DNA of 64,000 nucleotides from Mesoplasma sp. JKS002658 (GCF_023566355.1 NZ_JAKNSW010000001.1:372001-436000), one strand, 5' to 3'. Shown: positions 33,847 through 44,869, numbered from the stretch's first letter. The notes: generated by a model not told the origin, from the letters alone. Translations and numbers: made by a program.

Positions 33847-33883
33847 AAAACACCCAATAAGATTATTTCTTGGGTGTTTTTTT
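33845..33883. terminator. Bidirectional terminator between the lipoprotein gene and rarA
   Basis: A perfect 11-bp stem (AAAACACCCAA/TTGGGTGTTTT) has A and T runs on both sides, so it can stop transcription from either direction. It overlaps the last codons of rarA (KKTPKK stop), whose stop codon lies in the loop, and begins inside the stop codon of the lipoprotein gene. Confidence 0.92.
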
Positions 33884-35107
33884 AAAGCTTTCATAAATTT
33901 CGTTAAGTTTTTTCTCATAAGCGCTGTGTAATTTTGGTTGATAGTAATGAACATCTTTTAGCTCATCTGGTAAATATTGTTGTTCCACCCAATCATTGGG
34001 ATAATTATGAGCATACTTATAACCAACTCCCCGGTTAAGTTTTTTTGCCGAAGAATAGTGACTATCCTTTAAGTGGGCAGGAATATCATAAACTTTTCCT
34101 TGACCAACATCATTTAAAGCATTTTGGGTAGCTAAATAAGCGGAGTTAGACTTGATACTTAAAGCCATCTCACAAATAACCAAACCCAAGGGAATTACTC
34201 CTTCTGGCATTCCCACATTTCTAAAGACTTGACACGCAGTAAAGACATGGACAGGAATCACAGGATTAGCTAAACCAATATCCTCATAAGCAATAATTAA
34301 CATTCGTCGCATTAAAGCTTCATATTCTCCTAAACTAAGCATTCGAGCAAAGTAATATAAAGCAGCATCAACATCACTACCACGAATTGATTTTTGCAAC
34401 GCTGATTTCAAATCGTGGAAAGTATCACCATATTTTCCTCCTTGTTGAACACCCTTATGATCAAAAACTTTACTGATTAAAGGAGTGTTGATGACTTCAC
34501 CAGGATAAAGGTTTATCAAAAGTTCAAGTTTATTAATCGCCACTCGCAAATCACCATTAGCAAGTTCGCATAAATACATTAAAGCTTCATCATCAATTAA
34601 AAGTTCAAGTTCATGATGTGTAAGTTTTTGTTTAAAGAAAGTAAACATATCTTGAGCCGAAATTGGTTTTAACTCTAAAATCGTTGCACGTGACCTTAGG
34701 GCAGGATTAATCACAAAATAAGGATTTTCAGTTGTTGTAAAATAAACAAAAACTAAACCTTTTTCCATATATTCTAAAAGAATATCTTGTTTGTTCTGAT
34801 TCATTCTTTGCACTTCATCAATGATCAGGGTAATCGGTTGTTCAACAGTTGCTTTTTTAAGAATTTTATCTAAGTTTTCTTTTTTCTCGACACTAGCATT
34901 AAAGTAATGCACTTCTTGGTGTAAATCTGTTCCCAGAGCATAAGCAAACGTGGTTTTACCAACTCCTGGAGGACCATAAAAAATCAAGTTACAAGCAAAC
35001 TGCTTTTCAACCATTTTATTAACCAAACCTTCTGATTGGAGTAACTGACTTTGACCCACAATGTTTTTAATTGTTGTTGGTCGCAAAATTTCAGCTAATG
35101 GTTTCAT
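33863..35107 (-). CDS. rarA: Replication-associated recombination protein A (RarA/MgsA ATPase)
   Basis: 414 aa without TGA codons. It is a clamp-loader-like AAA+ ATPase acting at stalled replication forks. Seen: Walker A GPPGVGKTT, Walker B LIIDEVQRM, sensor 1 TTTENP, arginine finger region PALRSRATIL, and the C-terminal tetramerisation part with HVFTACQVFRNVGMPEG. I start it at ATG 35107 (MKPLAEILRP), which has AAAGGAG at 8 bases; a longer reading to 35128 would run into the lon terminator. The C-terminal codons double as one arm of a terminator. Confidence 0.95.
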   Translation of the reverse strand: MKPLAEILRPTTIKNIVGQSQLLQSEGLVNKMVEKQFACNLIFYGPPGVGKTTFAYALGTDLHQEVHYFNASVEKKENLDKILKKATVEQPITLIIDEVQRMNQNKQDILLEYMEKGLVFVYFTTTENPYFVINPALRSRATILELKPISAQDMFTFFKQKLTHHELELLIDDEALMYLCELANGDLRVAINKLELLINLYPGEVINTPLISKVFDHKGVQQGGKYGDTFHDLKSALQKSIRGSDVDAALYYFARMLSLGEYEALMRRMLIIAYEDIGLANPVIPVHVFTACQVFRNVGMPEGVIPLGLVICEMALSIKSNSAYLATQNALNDVGQGKVYDIPAHLKDSHYSSAKKLNRGVGYKYAHNYPNDWVEQQYLPDELKDVHYYQPKLHSAYEKKLNEIYESFKKTPKK

Positions 35108-35128
35108 TATTTTTCTCCTTTTTCTCAT

Positions 35129-35153
35129 AAAAAAAGCTAGTCAAGAACTAGCT
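35129..35153 (-). terminator. Intrinsic terminator of lon
   Basis: A 7-bp stem (AGCTAGT/ACTAGCT) with a 5-base loop is followed by seven T residues on the minus strand, 9 bases past the lon stop codon. It suggests that lon is a single-gene transcript. Confidence 0.88.
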
Positions 35154-35161
35154 ATTTAGTC

Positions 35162-37492
35162 TTATTGACCAGCAAAAATTGCCTGATAAACTTCTTCATA
35201 TTCTTTAACAGGGGTGATCTTTAAAACCTTTTTAACTTCTTCAGGAATGTCGTCTAAATCTTTTAAGTTTTCTGCAGGAATCAAGATTTGGTTTAATCCT
35301 GAACGAGCTGCAGAAATTGATTTTTCTCTTAATCCTCCAATTGGTAAAATGTGACCACGAAGAGTAATTTCACCAGTCATTCCAACATTTTCAGAAACTG
35401 ATTTTCCACTTAAAGCACTAATGATTGCTGTAGTTAAAGCCGATCCAGCACTAGGTCCATCTTTTGGAACTGCTCCTTCAGGAACATGGATGTGAATATC
35501 GTTGTTTTCAAAGATTTCTTTATCAATTCCAAACTTTTGATAATTTGAACGAACATAATCATAAGCAATCGCTGCTGATTCTTTCATCACATCACCAAGT
35601 TTTCCAGTTAAAACTAAACTACCTTTACCAGGGAAGTAATTTACTTCGATTGGTAAAATATCTCCCCCATACTGGGTATAAGCCAAACCAGTAACTACTC
35701 CCACTTGTGCTGATTCTTGTTTCTTGGTAAAGTCAAAAATTCTTTTACCAAGATATTCATTCACAATTTCAGGAGTCACCTCTAATTGAGTTAACTCTTC
35801 GTTCAACTCTTTAACGATGAACTTTCTAGCAATTGTACTTAGGTAACGTTCAACTTGACGTACTCCTGCTTCACGAGTGTAATACTTAATAATTTCTTCT
35901 AATGCCAAGGCTGTAAAGGTTAAGGTTTTTACATCTAAGTTGTATTCTTTTAACACTTTAGGAATTAAATATTCCTTAGCAATTTTCAATTTTTCAATTT
36001 CTGTATAACTAGAAAGGTTGATAATTTCCATACGGTCATATAATGCTTCGGGAATATCTTGAGGATAGTTAGCAGTAGCAATGAACAACACGTCACCTAA
36101 ATCATAAGGTTCTTCAATGTAGTTATCAGAAAACTCTTGGTTTTGTTCAGGATCTAATACTTCTAACATTGCACTAGCAGGATCACCCTTATAATCACTT
36201 GCCATTTTATCAATTTCATCTAATAAAAAGACTGGGTTTTTCACTTTACCACGGCGCATACTTTGAATAATTCTACCTGGCATTGCCCCGACATAGGTTT
36301 TTCTGTGACCACGAATTTCTGCTTCGTCACGAATTCCTCCTAAAGAAACTTTGACAAAATTTCGTCCCATCGCTTCAGCAATTGATCGAGCAAGTGAGGT
36401 TTTTCCGACTCCTGGAGGACCTACCAAAGTAATAATTTGTCCTTTGACTGAATTAGTTTTTTGAACAACTGCCAAATGTTCTAAAATTCGGTCTTTAACT
36501 TTAGTTAATCCATAATGGTTTTTGTCTAAAGTTTCTTTGGCAAATTTCAAATCTTTAATGTCTTCAGTTTTTTCTCACCAAGGAATACTCATCATTCAAT
36601 CAACATAAGTATGTTGAATGTTTGCTTCAGCACTTGCTGGTTGCATTCCTTCTAACTTATCAATTTCACTTAGAATCTTTTCTTTAACACTAACTGGAAA
36701 AGGTTCAGTTGCCAAACGTTTACGGTAATTATCAATCGAATTTACTTCAGCACCATCAGCATCATTCAACTCATCTTTAATTGCTTTTAATTTTTCTCGT
36801 AAATAAAATTCACGTTGTTGGTCATCAATTCGGTTTTTAATGCGTTTATTCAAATCTTTTTCAATTTCATTAGTATCAATTGAAGCACCAGCCAACTTTA
36901 ATAAAGTTTTTAACTGACTTAATGGATTGGCATCTTGTAATAAATCATTAGCAGCATTTTTATCAACAATTGCTAAATTAGTATAAATATTTTCTAAATA
37001 TTTATTAAGGTTTTCATCATCAGTAAAGGCTCCAGAATTAACTAATTCCTTTAATTCATCAGCGCTTTCACCAATTAACATCGCTAATTTCAAGGCATTA
37101 TCCTTAAACTCAGCACTGTCATGATCAGAAAGTTTTTCATTCTTAGTAACTTGATAATTTGCAACATACATTTGATCAAGTTTTTCTAAATCTTTAATTT
37201 CAACCCGATCAAGACCCTTAACATTCACAGTAATGGTCCCATCGTTTCATTTCTTCATAATGCTTACAGTTGCCAAAATACCGTACTTATTAATTGTTGG
37301 GGTACTATCAGCATTTTGGTTTTTAGTATTTTTCTTGATTCCTAATAATACTTGACCATGATTATTATTAACCGCATACTCAATTGATACAATTGAAACT
37401 TGATCAATAAATTCTAATGGTCCTTCCGCATTAGGGAAAATAATTTCTGATGCGGAAGCGATTAATAAGGGGGTTTTACTAATTGAACTCAT
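35162..37492 (-). CDS. lon: ATP-dependent protease Lon
   Basis: 776 aa. Lon is a cytoplasmic AAA+ serine protease that degrades misfolded and regulatory proteins. An N-terminal LON domain (1-200) and a helical linker lead to the ATPase with GPPGVGKTS, LLDEIDKM, and the protease domain. The catalytic serine is in KDGPSAGSAL and the lysine in GGLREKSISA. TGA-Trp codons fall near 82 and 300. GGAGG lies 7 bases before the ATG. A CIRCE operator and a -10 box precede it and a terminator follows, so it is a stand-alone HrcA-regulated gene. Confidence 0.97.
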
Positions 37493-37518
37493 ATTTGTCC
37501 TCCTCTTAGCATAGTCTA

Positions 37519-37524
37519 ATAATA
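37519..37524 (-). promoter_or_regulatory. -10 box of lon
   Basis: TATTAT on the minus strand, 27 bases before the lon ATG. The expected -35 position falls inside the CIRCE element, so bound HrcA would block RNA polymerase directly. Confidence 0.5.
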
Positions 37525-37533
37525 TCACAATTT

Positions 37534-37560
37534 TTAGCACTTTAAATATTTGAGTGCTAA
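37534..37560 (-). promoter_or_regulatory. CIRCE operator of lon (HrcA site)
   Basis: TTAGCACTT, 9 bases, GAGTGCTAA: one mismatch to the CIRCE consensus TTAGCACTC-N9-GAGTGCTAA. It overlies the -35 region of lon. HrcA control of lon is known in several mycoplasmas; HrcA itself is encoded 11 kb away in this window. Confidence 0.93.
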
Positions 37561-37567
37561 AAAGAGC

Positions 37568-37595
37568 AAAAAAGCTAACCAATCGACAGTTAACT
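37568..37595 (-). terminator. Intrinsic terminator of tig
   Basis: A stem of 7-8 bp with one wobble (AGTTAAC with GGTTAGCT) and a 7-base loop is followed by six T residues on the minus strand, 27 bases past the tig stop and just before the lon CIRCE. Confidence 0.8.
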
Positions 37596-37621
37596 TTTCT
37601 CTATTATAAAAAATTTTTAAT

Positions 37622-38914
37622 TTATTTTTGGTTATTATCAAACAAAAAACTAATTAATTTCTCATTTTTAATTTCGTTTTTAAGTTGTTCTGTGGGTAAG
37701 ATTCCTCGAATTTGATCAGCAGCAATTCCAAACTGAGTTGCTAATTCTTGTAACTTAGCTTCCACTTCTTCGTCGTCAACTTCACCCAAAACTGGTTCTT
37801 GAGCAATAATTTCAGAAGTGACTAAATAAGATTGTAAGCGTGCTTTAGCATCAACTTCTAACTCTTTTTCAATATCACTTTCACTCATTCCCCTAGCTTT
37901 TTTATAGTCTTTCAAAGTCATTCCACCTTGTTGTTGTAACTGTTGTTCTAATTCTTTTTTAAGTTGTTTTGCTTCTTTTTTAATTGCCGAACTAGGAATA
38001 TCAATTTCAGAATTCTCAATGACTTTTGTCAACACTTCATCAACATGTTTGTTCTTAATTGCATTAGTTTTTTGTTTTTTAATATCGTCTTCAATATGAC
38101 TCTTCAATTTTTCTAAACTATCAATGTTTGGTAGATTCACATCTTTAGCTAGTTCATCATCAATTTCAGGTAATTCTTTTTGAGCAATTTCTTTAATGTT
38201 TAAAACAAAAGTTGCATCTTTACCACTTAAATTTCCCGGATAATTAGTTGGAAAAGTAACCTTAATTTTTTGATCAGGGCCAACTGACAAACCAATCATT
38301 TGTTCTTCAAATCCTGGAACAAACTGGTTAGAACCAATCTCTAATTTATAATCTGCAGCTTCACCACCATCAAAAGGTTGTTCATCAACAAAACCTTTAA
38401 AGTCAAAAGTGACAACATCATGATCAGTAATTTTTGCTCCTGATTCTTTTGGCACTTCCATCGCAAAACGGTTTTGGTAATCTTTTAAAATATCTTCAAT
38501 TTCTTCGTTTTTGACTTCTAATTTATCAGCAGCCAAACCCAAACCTTTGTATTGACCAAGTTTTACTTCTGGACGCAAATCGAAAGTAAAAGTGATTTCT
38601 GCTTCATCAGCAGTAACTTTAGTCAAACTAGGAGTTGGTGCAGTCATTGGTTCAAGTTTTGATTTTTGTTCCAAAGCGAAGGTGAAAGCAGGACTCACCA
38701 ATTCTTTAAAAGCTTCATTGTAAACTTTATCAGTAGTTAAATGCTTAGCTACTTCTGATTTGGGCGCTTTTCCCTTTCTAAATCCAGGGATCTCTAAACT
38801 TTTTTCTAGTTGTTTACGAGCCTTCTCTAATGCTTTAGTTCAATCTTGACCATCAACATTAACAATTCACACCCCTTGGGTATTATCGGCCAACTTTTTG
38901 TCATTAAATTTCAT
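37622..38914 (-). CDS. tig: Trigger factor
   Basis: 430 aa, full length. It is a ribosome-bound chaperone with peptidyl-prolyl isomerase activity. The ribosome-docking signature GFRKGKAP lies near residue 45. The PPIase domain (about 150-240) contains DVVTFDFKGFVDEQPFDGG and FVPGFEEQMIG. The helical C-terminal substrate domain completes it. Three TGA codons would be Trp, two of them in the first 30 residues (QGVWIV and GQDWTK). AGAGG precedes the ATG. It is the last gene of the run DUF2779-fmt-efp-Gls24-tig. Confidence 0.96.
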
Positions 38915-38934
38915 TATTTTTCCTCTATCTCTCT

Positions 38935-39228
38935 TTATTTGTAATAAGCAATCGCAATATTGCGGGGCTTAAAACTTAAGGTTTGAAAAAAAGCCTTTTC
39001 AATTTCTTTAACTAATTTTTGTTCATTGAACAATTCTTGATCAGTACTTTTTAAAACTAACTTTACAACCAAAAACAATAAGTCATTGGGAGAAATTTCA
39101 GAATTAATCTCAACACTTTTGACCATATCACCCAAAGTAACAGCAATAATGTTTTTTGTTACTGTCTCAATCACTTTTGGTGAAACCTCAAAGTTTCCCC
39201 GATTATTACGTTCAATTGTAAGATACAT
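38935..39228 (-). CDS. Small Asp23/Gls24-like protein
   Basis: 97 aa, soluble. The middle reads NFEVSPKVIETVTKNIIAVTLGD, which resembles the opening of the Asp23/Gls24 fold (GKIEISPEVI... pattern), but the protein is shorter than that family and the match is by eye only. AAGGAAAG precedes the ATG. It sits between efp and tig, with 25 and 20 bases of spacing. The role is unknown; Asp23-type proteins are linked to envelope stress. Confidence 0.55.
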   Translation of the reverse strand: MYLTIERNNRGNFEVSPKVIETVTKNIIAVTLGDMVKSVEINSEISPNDLLFLVVKLVLKSTDQELFNEQKLVKEIEKAFFQTLSFKPRNIAIAYYK

Positions 39229-39253
39229 GCTTTCTTTCCTTTACTTGTTAATT

Positions 39254-39814
39254 TTAGTTATTTGAACGACCGTTATATTTACCATCGTTTGTTGAAATTA
39301 AAACTTTTTCGCCTTCTTTAATAAACAAAGGCACTTGTACTTCCCATCCAGTTTGGACTTTCGCTCTTTTTTGTGCTCCTGAAGAAGTGTCTCCCTTCAC
39401 TGCTGGTTCAGCTTCAATGATTTCCATTTCCACTTTATCTGGTAAGTCAATTCCTAAAATCTCATCACCAAACTTTGTCATTTTTAACATCAAACCATCA
39501 GTGAGGAAGTTTAGTTCTCACGCCAAGTTTTGGTTTGGTAAAGAAAATTGATCATAGGTGTCGACATCCATCAAATAAACATCATTACCATCACTATATA
39601 AGTACTGAACATCAATCCGATCAATCATGGCTTTTTCCACTTTTTCACCACCAGTAAAAGTCATTTCTGTTCTTGCTCCAGAACGCATGTTCCGAACTTT
39701 AACTGTGACTTTACCTTGTTGACGACCAGTTTTAGAAAACGATTGTTCTAAGACAATATAAACATTACCATCATAAATAAACGTCGTTCCTGGTCGTAGG
39801 TCATTAACTGACAT
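39254..39814 (-). CDS. efp: Translation elongation factor P
   Basis: 186 aa, standard length. EF-P binds between the P and E sites of ribosomes stalled at polyproline. Three beta-barrel domains are recognisable: N-terminal KOW-like DLRPGTTFIYDGNVYIVLEQ, the OB domain, and the C-terminal GWEVQVPLFIKEGEKVLIST. The loop that reaches the tRNA reads SKTGRQQG, placing an arginine (R31) where the modified lysine of most EF-Ps lies. One TGA-Trp occurs at about 100. AAGGAG precedes the ATG. It lies 19 bases downstream of fmt. Confidence 0.95.
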
Positions 39815-39833
39815 CTTTGCATACTCCTTTTTT

Positions 39834-40814
39834 TTACTTTGTTGTCTTGATTATATCAAAATTAACTCCGACATTAATATCTCTTAATTGATTGATAAAA
39901 TAAGCACTTGCTAAGAGCATTTTCTTTCCTTGACGTTGAATTTCAAGAATTTTAATGACTCCTTGTCCAGTTTGGACCATGATGCCTTCTTTGTCAATTC
40001 CGATAACGCTTCCAGGAATTCCTGATTCTTTGAAAAAAATATTTTCTGAGGGTTCTACAATCCGCACAGTTTTAATCTTATAGCGCTGGTGATTCAATCA
40101 TGAATAAGCAATTGGAGCAGGAGATAGTGCTCGCACTTGATTCTTAATTGTTTCAGCAGATTGCGACCAATCAATTTGTTCTTCTTCAACACTAATAATT
40201 GGTGCATAAGAAACTTGACTTAAATCTTGTTCAATTGGTAAAAGCACACCTTGATAAATCTTTTTTAAGTTATCAGTCAAAATCTTTTGACCCAAATGCG
40301 AAATTTTTAAAAATAAACTACCACTATCATCATTAGAATCAATCTTGGTTTTTAAAGTGGCAAAAACTGGGCCCGCATCCATTCCTTGAACCATCCGCAT
40401 TAAAGATACCCCAGTGGTAGTTTCTCCGTTCATAATTGCTCGTTGAATTGGTGCTCCACCCCGATATTGAGGCAAAAGACTACCATGAACATTCAAAGCT
40501 TCACATTGAGCCAACTTAAGAATTTTTAACGGGATAAACTGCCCATATGCACAAGTTAGCAAGAAATCAAACTTTAAGGTTTGCAACTGTGCATAAAGAT
40601 CACTGATTTTTGAGGGTTGAAAACAAGTTAGATTGTGTTTTTGAGCACTTTCTTTCACAGCAGTGGGTGTTAAAACACGATTCCGCCCCTGAGGTTTATC
40701 TGGTTGAGAAATTACTCCGACCACTTCAACATCATCATTTAATATTAAACTTTCTAAGAGATCAGCAGCAATTGAGGGGGTTCCACAAAAAACAACTCGC
40801 ATTTTTTTATTCAT
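39834..40814 (-). CDS. fmt: Methionyl-tRNA formyltransferase
   Basis: 326 aa. It formylates Met-tRNA for initiation using 10-formyl-THF. Conserved parts: MRVVFCGTPSIAADLLESL at the start, the catalytic neighbourhood TCAYGQFIP, NVHGSLLPQYRGGAPIQRAI and MDAGPV with the essential aspartate, then the C-terminal tRNA-binding domain (after about 210). One TGA-Trp occurs at 240. I use ATG 40814, placed 6-8 bases after AAGGTG; ATG 40802 is an alternative. The start overlaps the end of the DUF2779 gene by 8 bases. Confidence 0.95.
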
Positions 40815-42963
40815 TAACTTCACCTTTTTTATATTCTTTAATCATTTCTTCTACCCGCTTAAGGATAACTACCATCGCAAGTGTATCGCGATTACAATAA
40901 GCAATCATCGAAGGACGAATAATTTCTCATTGTCTATCAGTTAAATCACCAACCACGAACTGACGAAAGGTTTGAGCTGCTTTATCACCCTTATTAATCA
41001 CCAAATCATGATAATTAAAACTTGGTTCAAGTGCTGGTTGAGTCATTTTGATTGAATAACTGCCGTGAAATTCTGGATGATAAATCAAAAACCAAGGGCG
41101 AAAAGGAGTGGTTGATCCCTTAAAAAAATCCATTAAGTCAATTGTATGGGTCGCAATATAAATCAAAGCAGGCGCAAAAACCGGAAATTCAACTGCCAAG
41201 TATTTTAAAACTGTTTGCTCAAAAGATTTATTATAAGCAACATAAACTCCTTCTTTACGAGTAAGCAACATGTCGTGAACAAAATTAATTAAGAAATCTG
41301 GACGAGGATCGTTGCGACTTATCCTTGGCAAAAAATCATAATGATCCATTGTCGCAGGATTATTATAATCATAATTTTGATTATAAATAATATCAATTGA
41401 ATATTGGAAGGGAATTTGTTGATAAGGGTTGGATTTTCAAAAATAAGGAACCGCAAATTTTGCTGTTTCAAAATCATACATATAGATATCTGTTGTTGTT
41501 TGATAATTTCTTAACACCTGGTGCAACTCTTCTAAATGGCCAGTATCAATAATATCTTGATAATCAACTTTCTTCGAATGTTTTAAATAACTTTGATAAA
41601 CTTGTAAAATTCGTTCGTGTTCGGGACGAAGAAAAGGTTTTTGTTCATTCTTACTATTTACTTTCAAAGGCCACAGTTTTTTGGGAGTTTGTAATAAATC
41701 ACTTAAATAAAGAAGTTTACTTTGATGATAAAACTCTGCTTTATCGCGATTTGAAAACGAACTTGAACCTGTTAAATTGAAAATGGTATCACCTTTTAAA
41801 GGCTCAAAGTAAGGAAGAACATGATAACAATAGCTTTCTTGATGTTTAGCTTTTTCACCAAATTTTCACCCAGTTTTAGGTTGATAAGACATTTTAGTTT
41901 CGCACAAGGGACGAGTCAATAAATGAAAAACGTGTTCAGAATCATTAATCGCAAGTTTCTCAGCTAAAAAACTAATCAAATCATCAATTGAACTCAAACT
42001 TAATAACTGGTGATAAGCGGTCAACAAGGTGATTGCTGGGGTCTTTTTTGTGGCACCCTTTCATTCATCATCAAGAACAAAAAGTTTTTCAAGATTAAGA
42101 TCTTCTAAGACAGGATTACTAAATTCAGTTAATAACTTTTTTTCTTTAATATAACTAACCACTTGTTCATAAGTTCAATCGTGATATTGTTGTTCAATTA
42201 TCTTTGCTTGAGTTTTTAAATCAAGGTAATTTTTATATCCAAAAACATACTCTTTGTTTAAATGACAAATATAAATATTGTTAACTTCAATCCCGTTTTT
42301 TTCTAGAACAAAGACTTGGTAAACTAAATCAAAAAAGTGTTCTGGTTTAATTTTTGAAGTCCCCTTAACTTCATAAATATTAACTTTATGATTATCTAAA
42401 ACTTCTAAAACATCACACCGAGTCTTTAGATGGTGGTGGTCAAACTCAAAAGCAGCTTCATAAAGATATTGGTATTGTTTGGCACCTTTCTTAAAAACTT
42501 CACTAGTTCTTTTTAGGGCAGCTTCAAAGTTCAAATGGCTCAAATCTAATTCTTGTTTTTGAATTTGGTTTTTTTGATTTGCTTGAAAAAGTTTTCACCC
42601 AAATAATTCCCGCGCTTTTTCTCCAACCATGTTCCCATCAGTAATGCTATCACCTTGATAAATTTCAAAATCAAACCCATTAATATCTGCTCATGCTGCT
42701 TCTCAAGCTTTTAAACCTTCAAGATCATTTTCGCTCTCAAAAATCGCTTTAAAAGCTTCAAATAAATTAATTGAAGCCGTGTTGTCATCAAACTCACTGT
42801 CACTTTCAACATTAAGATCAATCTTAAAGCTAAGTTTCAATTCTCGATTAAACTCTCGAGCTAAATTGAAGTTAGCAGGAGAATGCATTACCCATGCTTC
42901 TTTTAAACAAGTAGTATAAGCTCGTTTAAAATCTTCTTTACTTATGTGGGTTGGATAAATCAA
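40807..42963 (-). CDS. DUF2779 protein with PD-(D/E)XK and DEDDy nuclease-like parts
   Basis: 718 aa, many TGA-Trp codons. The first half resembles Cas4/RecB-type nucleases: D184, then E198-x-K200 in IYEVKGTS. The second half is the DUF2779 domain, an RNase H-like exonuclease: YDFET (D497, E499), YNKSFE, and the last Tyr-x3-Asp in AYCNRD (689-693). Which nucleic acid it cuts is unknown. I take TTG 42963 as start: AAAGGAGG lies 8 bases before it and the N-terminus (IYPTHISKEDFKRAYTTC) then fits the family. The in-frame ATG 43005 has no ribosome site and would put a terminator inside the gene. It overlaps fmt by 8 bases. Confidence 0.85.
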
Positions 42964-42983
42964 ACTCGAACCCTCCTTTACAA

Positions 42984-43005
42984 ACAAAAATGACCCAAAG
43001 GTCAT
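42984..43005 (-). terminator. Terminator of the membrane-anchored basic protein gene
   Basis: A 6-bp stem (ATGACC/GGTCAT) with a 4-base loop is followed by TTTTTG on the minus strand, 10 bases past the stop of the upstream gene. It lies before the TTG start of the DUF2779 gene and may only partly stop transcription, since no new promoter is evident. Confidence 0.7.
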
Positions 43006-43014
43006 GGTGTAAAA

Positions 43015-43635
43015 CTACTCTTTACGACGAGAAGGAATAAACTTTTCACCCTCAACCTTACTTGGTCGATCGTTTAAAGCACTCTTTTTATTAGCAGCTT
43101 TTGTAGCCTTAGAAGTTTTTTTAGCAACAGCTAATTCTTTTTTTCTAGTTTCTTTCAATTCACGTTCTTTACTGCGTTCTTCACGTTTAAGAATTTCTTT
43201 TTCTTTTTTAGTTAACTTAATTTCTTTTTCTGCAATCGCAATCCGACGTTTGGTTGCATCAAGTTCTAAAAGTCCATTAACTTTTCATTCCGTATTATAG
43301 TTTTTTTTATCAATCTTATGAGTGATTCCTTCGATTTCATAAGCACGAGTTTCTTTCACTTGATTAGTTTTAGGTTCAACTAAATCAACGACAACATCAA
43401 AAACATCACGATACTTGTATTCTGCTCCTTTACGAGCATAAACTTTTTCAAAATCAATTCTTAAGTTTTTTTGATTATCGTTTTGGGCAATATATTGTTT
43501 AATTGCTTCTCGAACTTCTTTTTTTCGTTTTGAACGTTCCTTTTTTGAAGCTTTTCTTCCAGTAATGGTGGTAACAATAATAAAAACAATAATTACAACC
43601 ACAACTAAAATTAAAACTATATTAATTGTACTCAA
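43015..43635 (-). CDS. Membrane-anchored basic protein, unknown function
   Basis: 206 aa. One N-terminal membrane segment (IVLILVVVVIIVFIIVTTI) precedes a Lys/Arg-rich strip. A folded-looking middle (about 50-120) is followed by a highly charged, probably coiled-coil tail of about 75 residues (ending KFIPSRRKE). I recognise no family. It starts at TTG behind GGGAAG, with TATAAT boxes upstream, and ends at a terminator, so it can be a unit of its own between mnmA and the DUF2779 gene. Confidence 0.75.
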
Positions 43636-43664
43636 GTTAACTTCCCTTCCCTAATTTCAGCACT

Positions 43665-43676
43665 ATTATAATTATA
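43665..43676 (-). promoter_or_regulatory. Tandem -10 boxes for the membrane-anchored protein gene
   Basis: Two adjacent TATAAT hexamers on the minus strand (43665-43670 and 43671-43676) 30-41 bases before the TTG start, with no obvious -35 box. Confidence 0.4.
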
Positions 43677-43694
43677 CCAATTACTGAACTTTTT

Positions 43695-44825
43695 TTATTT
43701 ATTAATACTTTCAATAATTCCGCCTCCAAGACACAACTCATTTAAATAGAAAACTGCTTCTTGTCCTTCAGTAACTGCTTTAACATTGTCATAATTCACT
43801 AAATAATTTCCGTTATCTTGACGAATTAATTCTACATTTTCATCTTTTTGGCGATAACGAAATTTCGCACTACATTTAAAACGATTAACATCTAACTGAT
43901 AATCAGTTAGATTAACAATTCAATTTAATTCACCAATTATCGCAGAAGATGAATAAAGATAACTTTGATCAGAGGCTGGAGCTACATAAAGAATTTGGTT
44001 GTCTAAATCTTTTTTAGCTACATACATTGGTTCTGCTTGACCACCAAGGTTTAAGCCTTTTCTTTGACCAATCGTATAGTACATAATCCCGATATGTTCA
44101 CCAATAATTTCACCAGTTTTAATATTGACAATTTTTCCTGGACGATTAGGAATATAGTTTTGTAAAAATTCAGCAAAATTTCTTTCACCAATAAAACAAA
44201 TTCCAGTTGAATCTTTTTTGTTAGCTGTAATCAAATCATGTTCTTGAGCAATTTGACGAACCCTACTTTTTTTTAAGTCTTGCAAAGGAAAAAGTGTTTT
44301 ACTGATTTGAGATTGTGATAATTGACACAAGAAATAAGTCTGATCTTTATTTTCATCAGCTGCTTTAAATAGTTCAAATTGACAAGTTTCAGGATTATAC
44401 CTAGTTCCTGCATAATGTCCCATGGCAATATAATCAGCACCTAATTTTTCAACAGCATAATTTAAAAATTGGTCAAATTTAATATATTTATTGCACAAAA
44501 TATCAGGATTTGGTGTTCTTCCCTTTTCATATTCTTTCAAAAAATAGGCAAACACGTAATCTCAATATTCTTGGATAAAATCAACTCGATGTAATTTAAT
44601 TCCCAATTTATTGGCTACTTTTAAAGCATCAAGATAGTCAATTTCTTGAGGACACATATCATCAACTTGATTATTATTACCCAAAAAATCATTATTAGCA
44701 TTAGAGTCCCAATTACGCATAAAAAACCCCTCTACTTGATAACCTTGTTCTTGTAATAATAAAGCCGCTACTGAAGAATCAACTCCCCCACTTAAACCAA
44801 CCACTACTTTTTTCTTTTTGTTCAT
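43695..44825 (-). CDS. mnmA: tRNA-specific 2-thiouridylase MnmA
   Basis: 376 aa. It thiolates U34 of the tRNAs for Lys, Glu and Gln. The PP-loop [14 protein letters not shown] lies near the start. One catalytic cysteine is in DMCPQEID and the partner in GICFIGER (about 190), as needed for persulfide transfer. I use ATG 44825; a longer GTG start at 44843 is possible but lacks a better ribosome site. Two TGA-Trp codons occur. It has its own promoter and comes after the dnaJ terminator, the same neighbour order as in other Spiroplasma-group genomes. Confidence 0.95.
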
Positions 44826-44869
44826 GAGTCCGCTTGTTAACACTTTCTACTTTCTTTTTCTTAGTAAAG

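Noticed and set aside
43006-44843. Apparent frame breaks in mnmA and many other genes if TGA is read as stop
   Set aside because: All breaks are in-frame TGA at tryptophan positions of conserved motifs, so they reflect genetic code 4, not pseudogenes or frameshifts.
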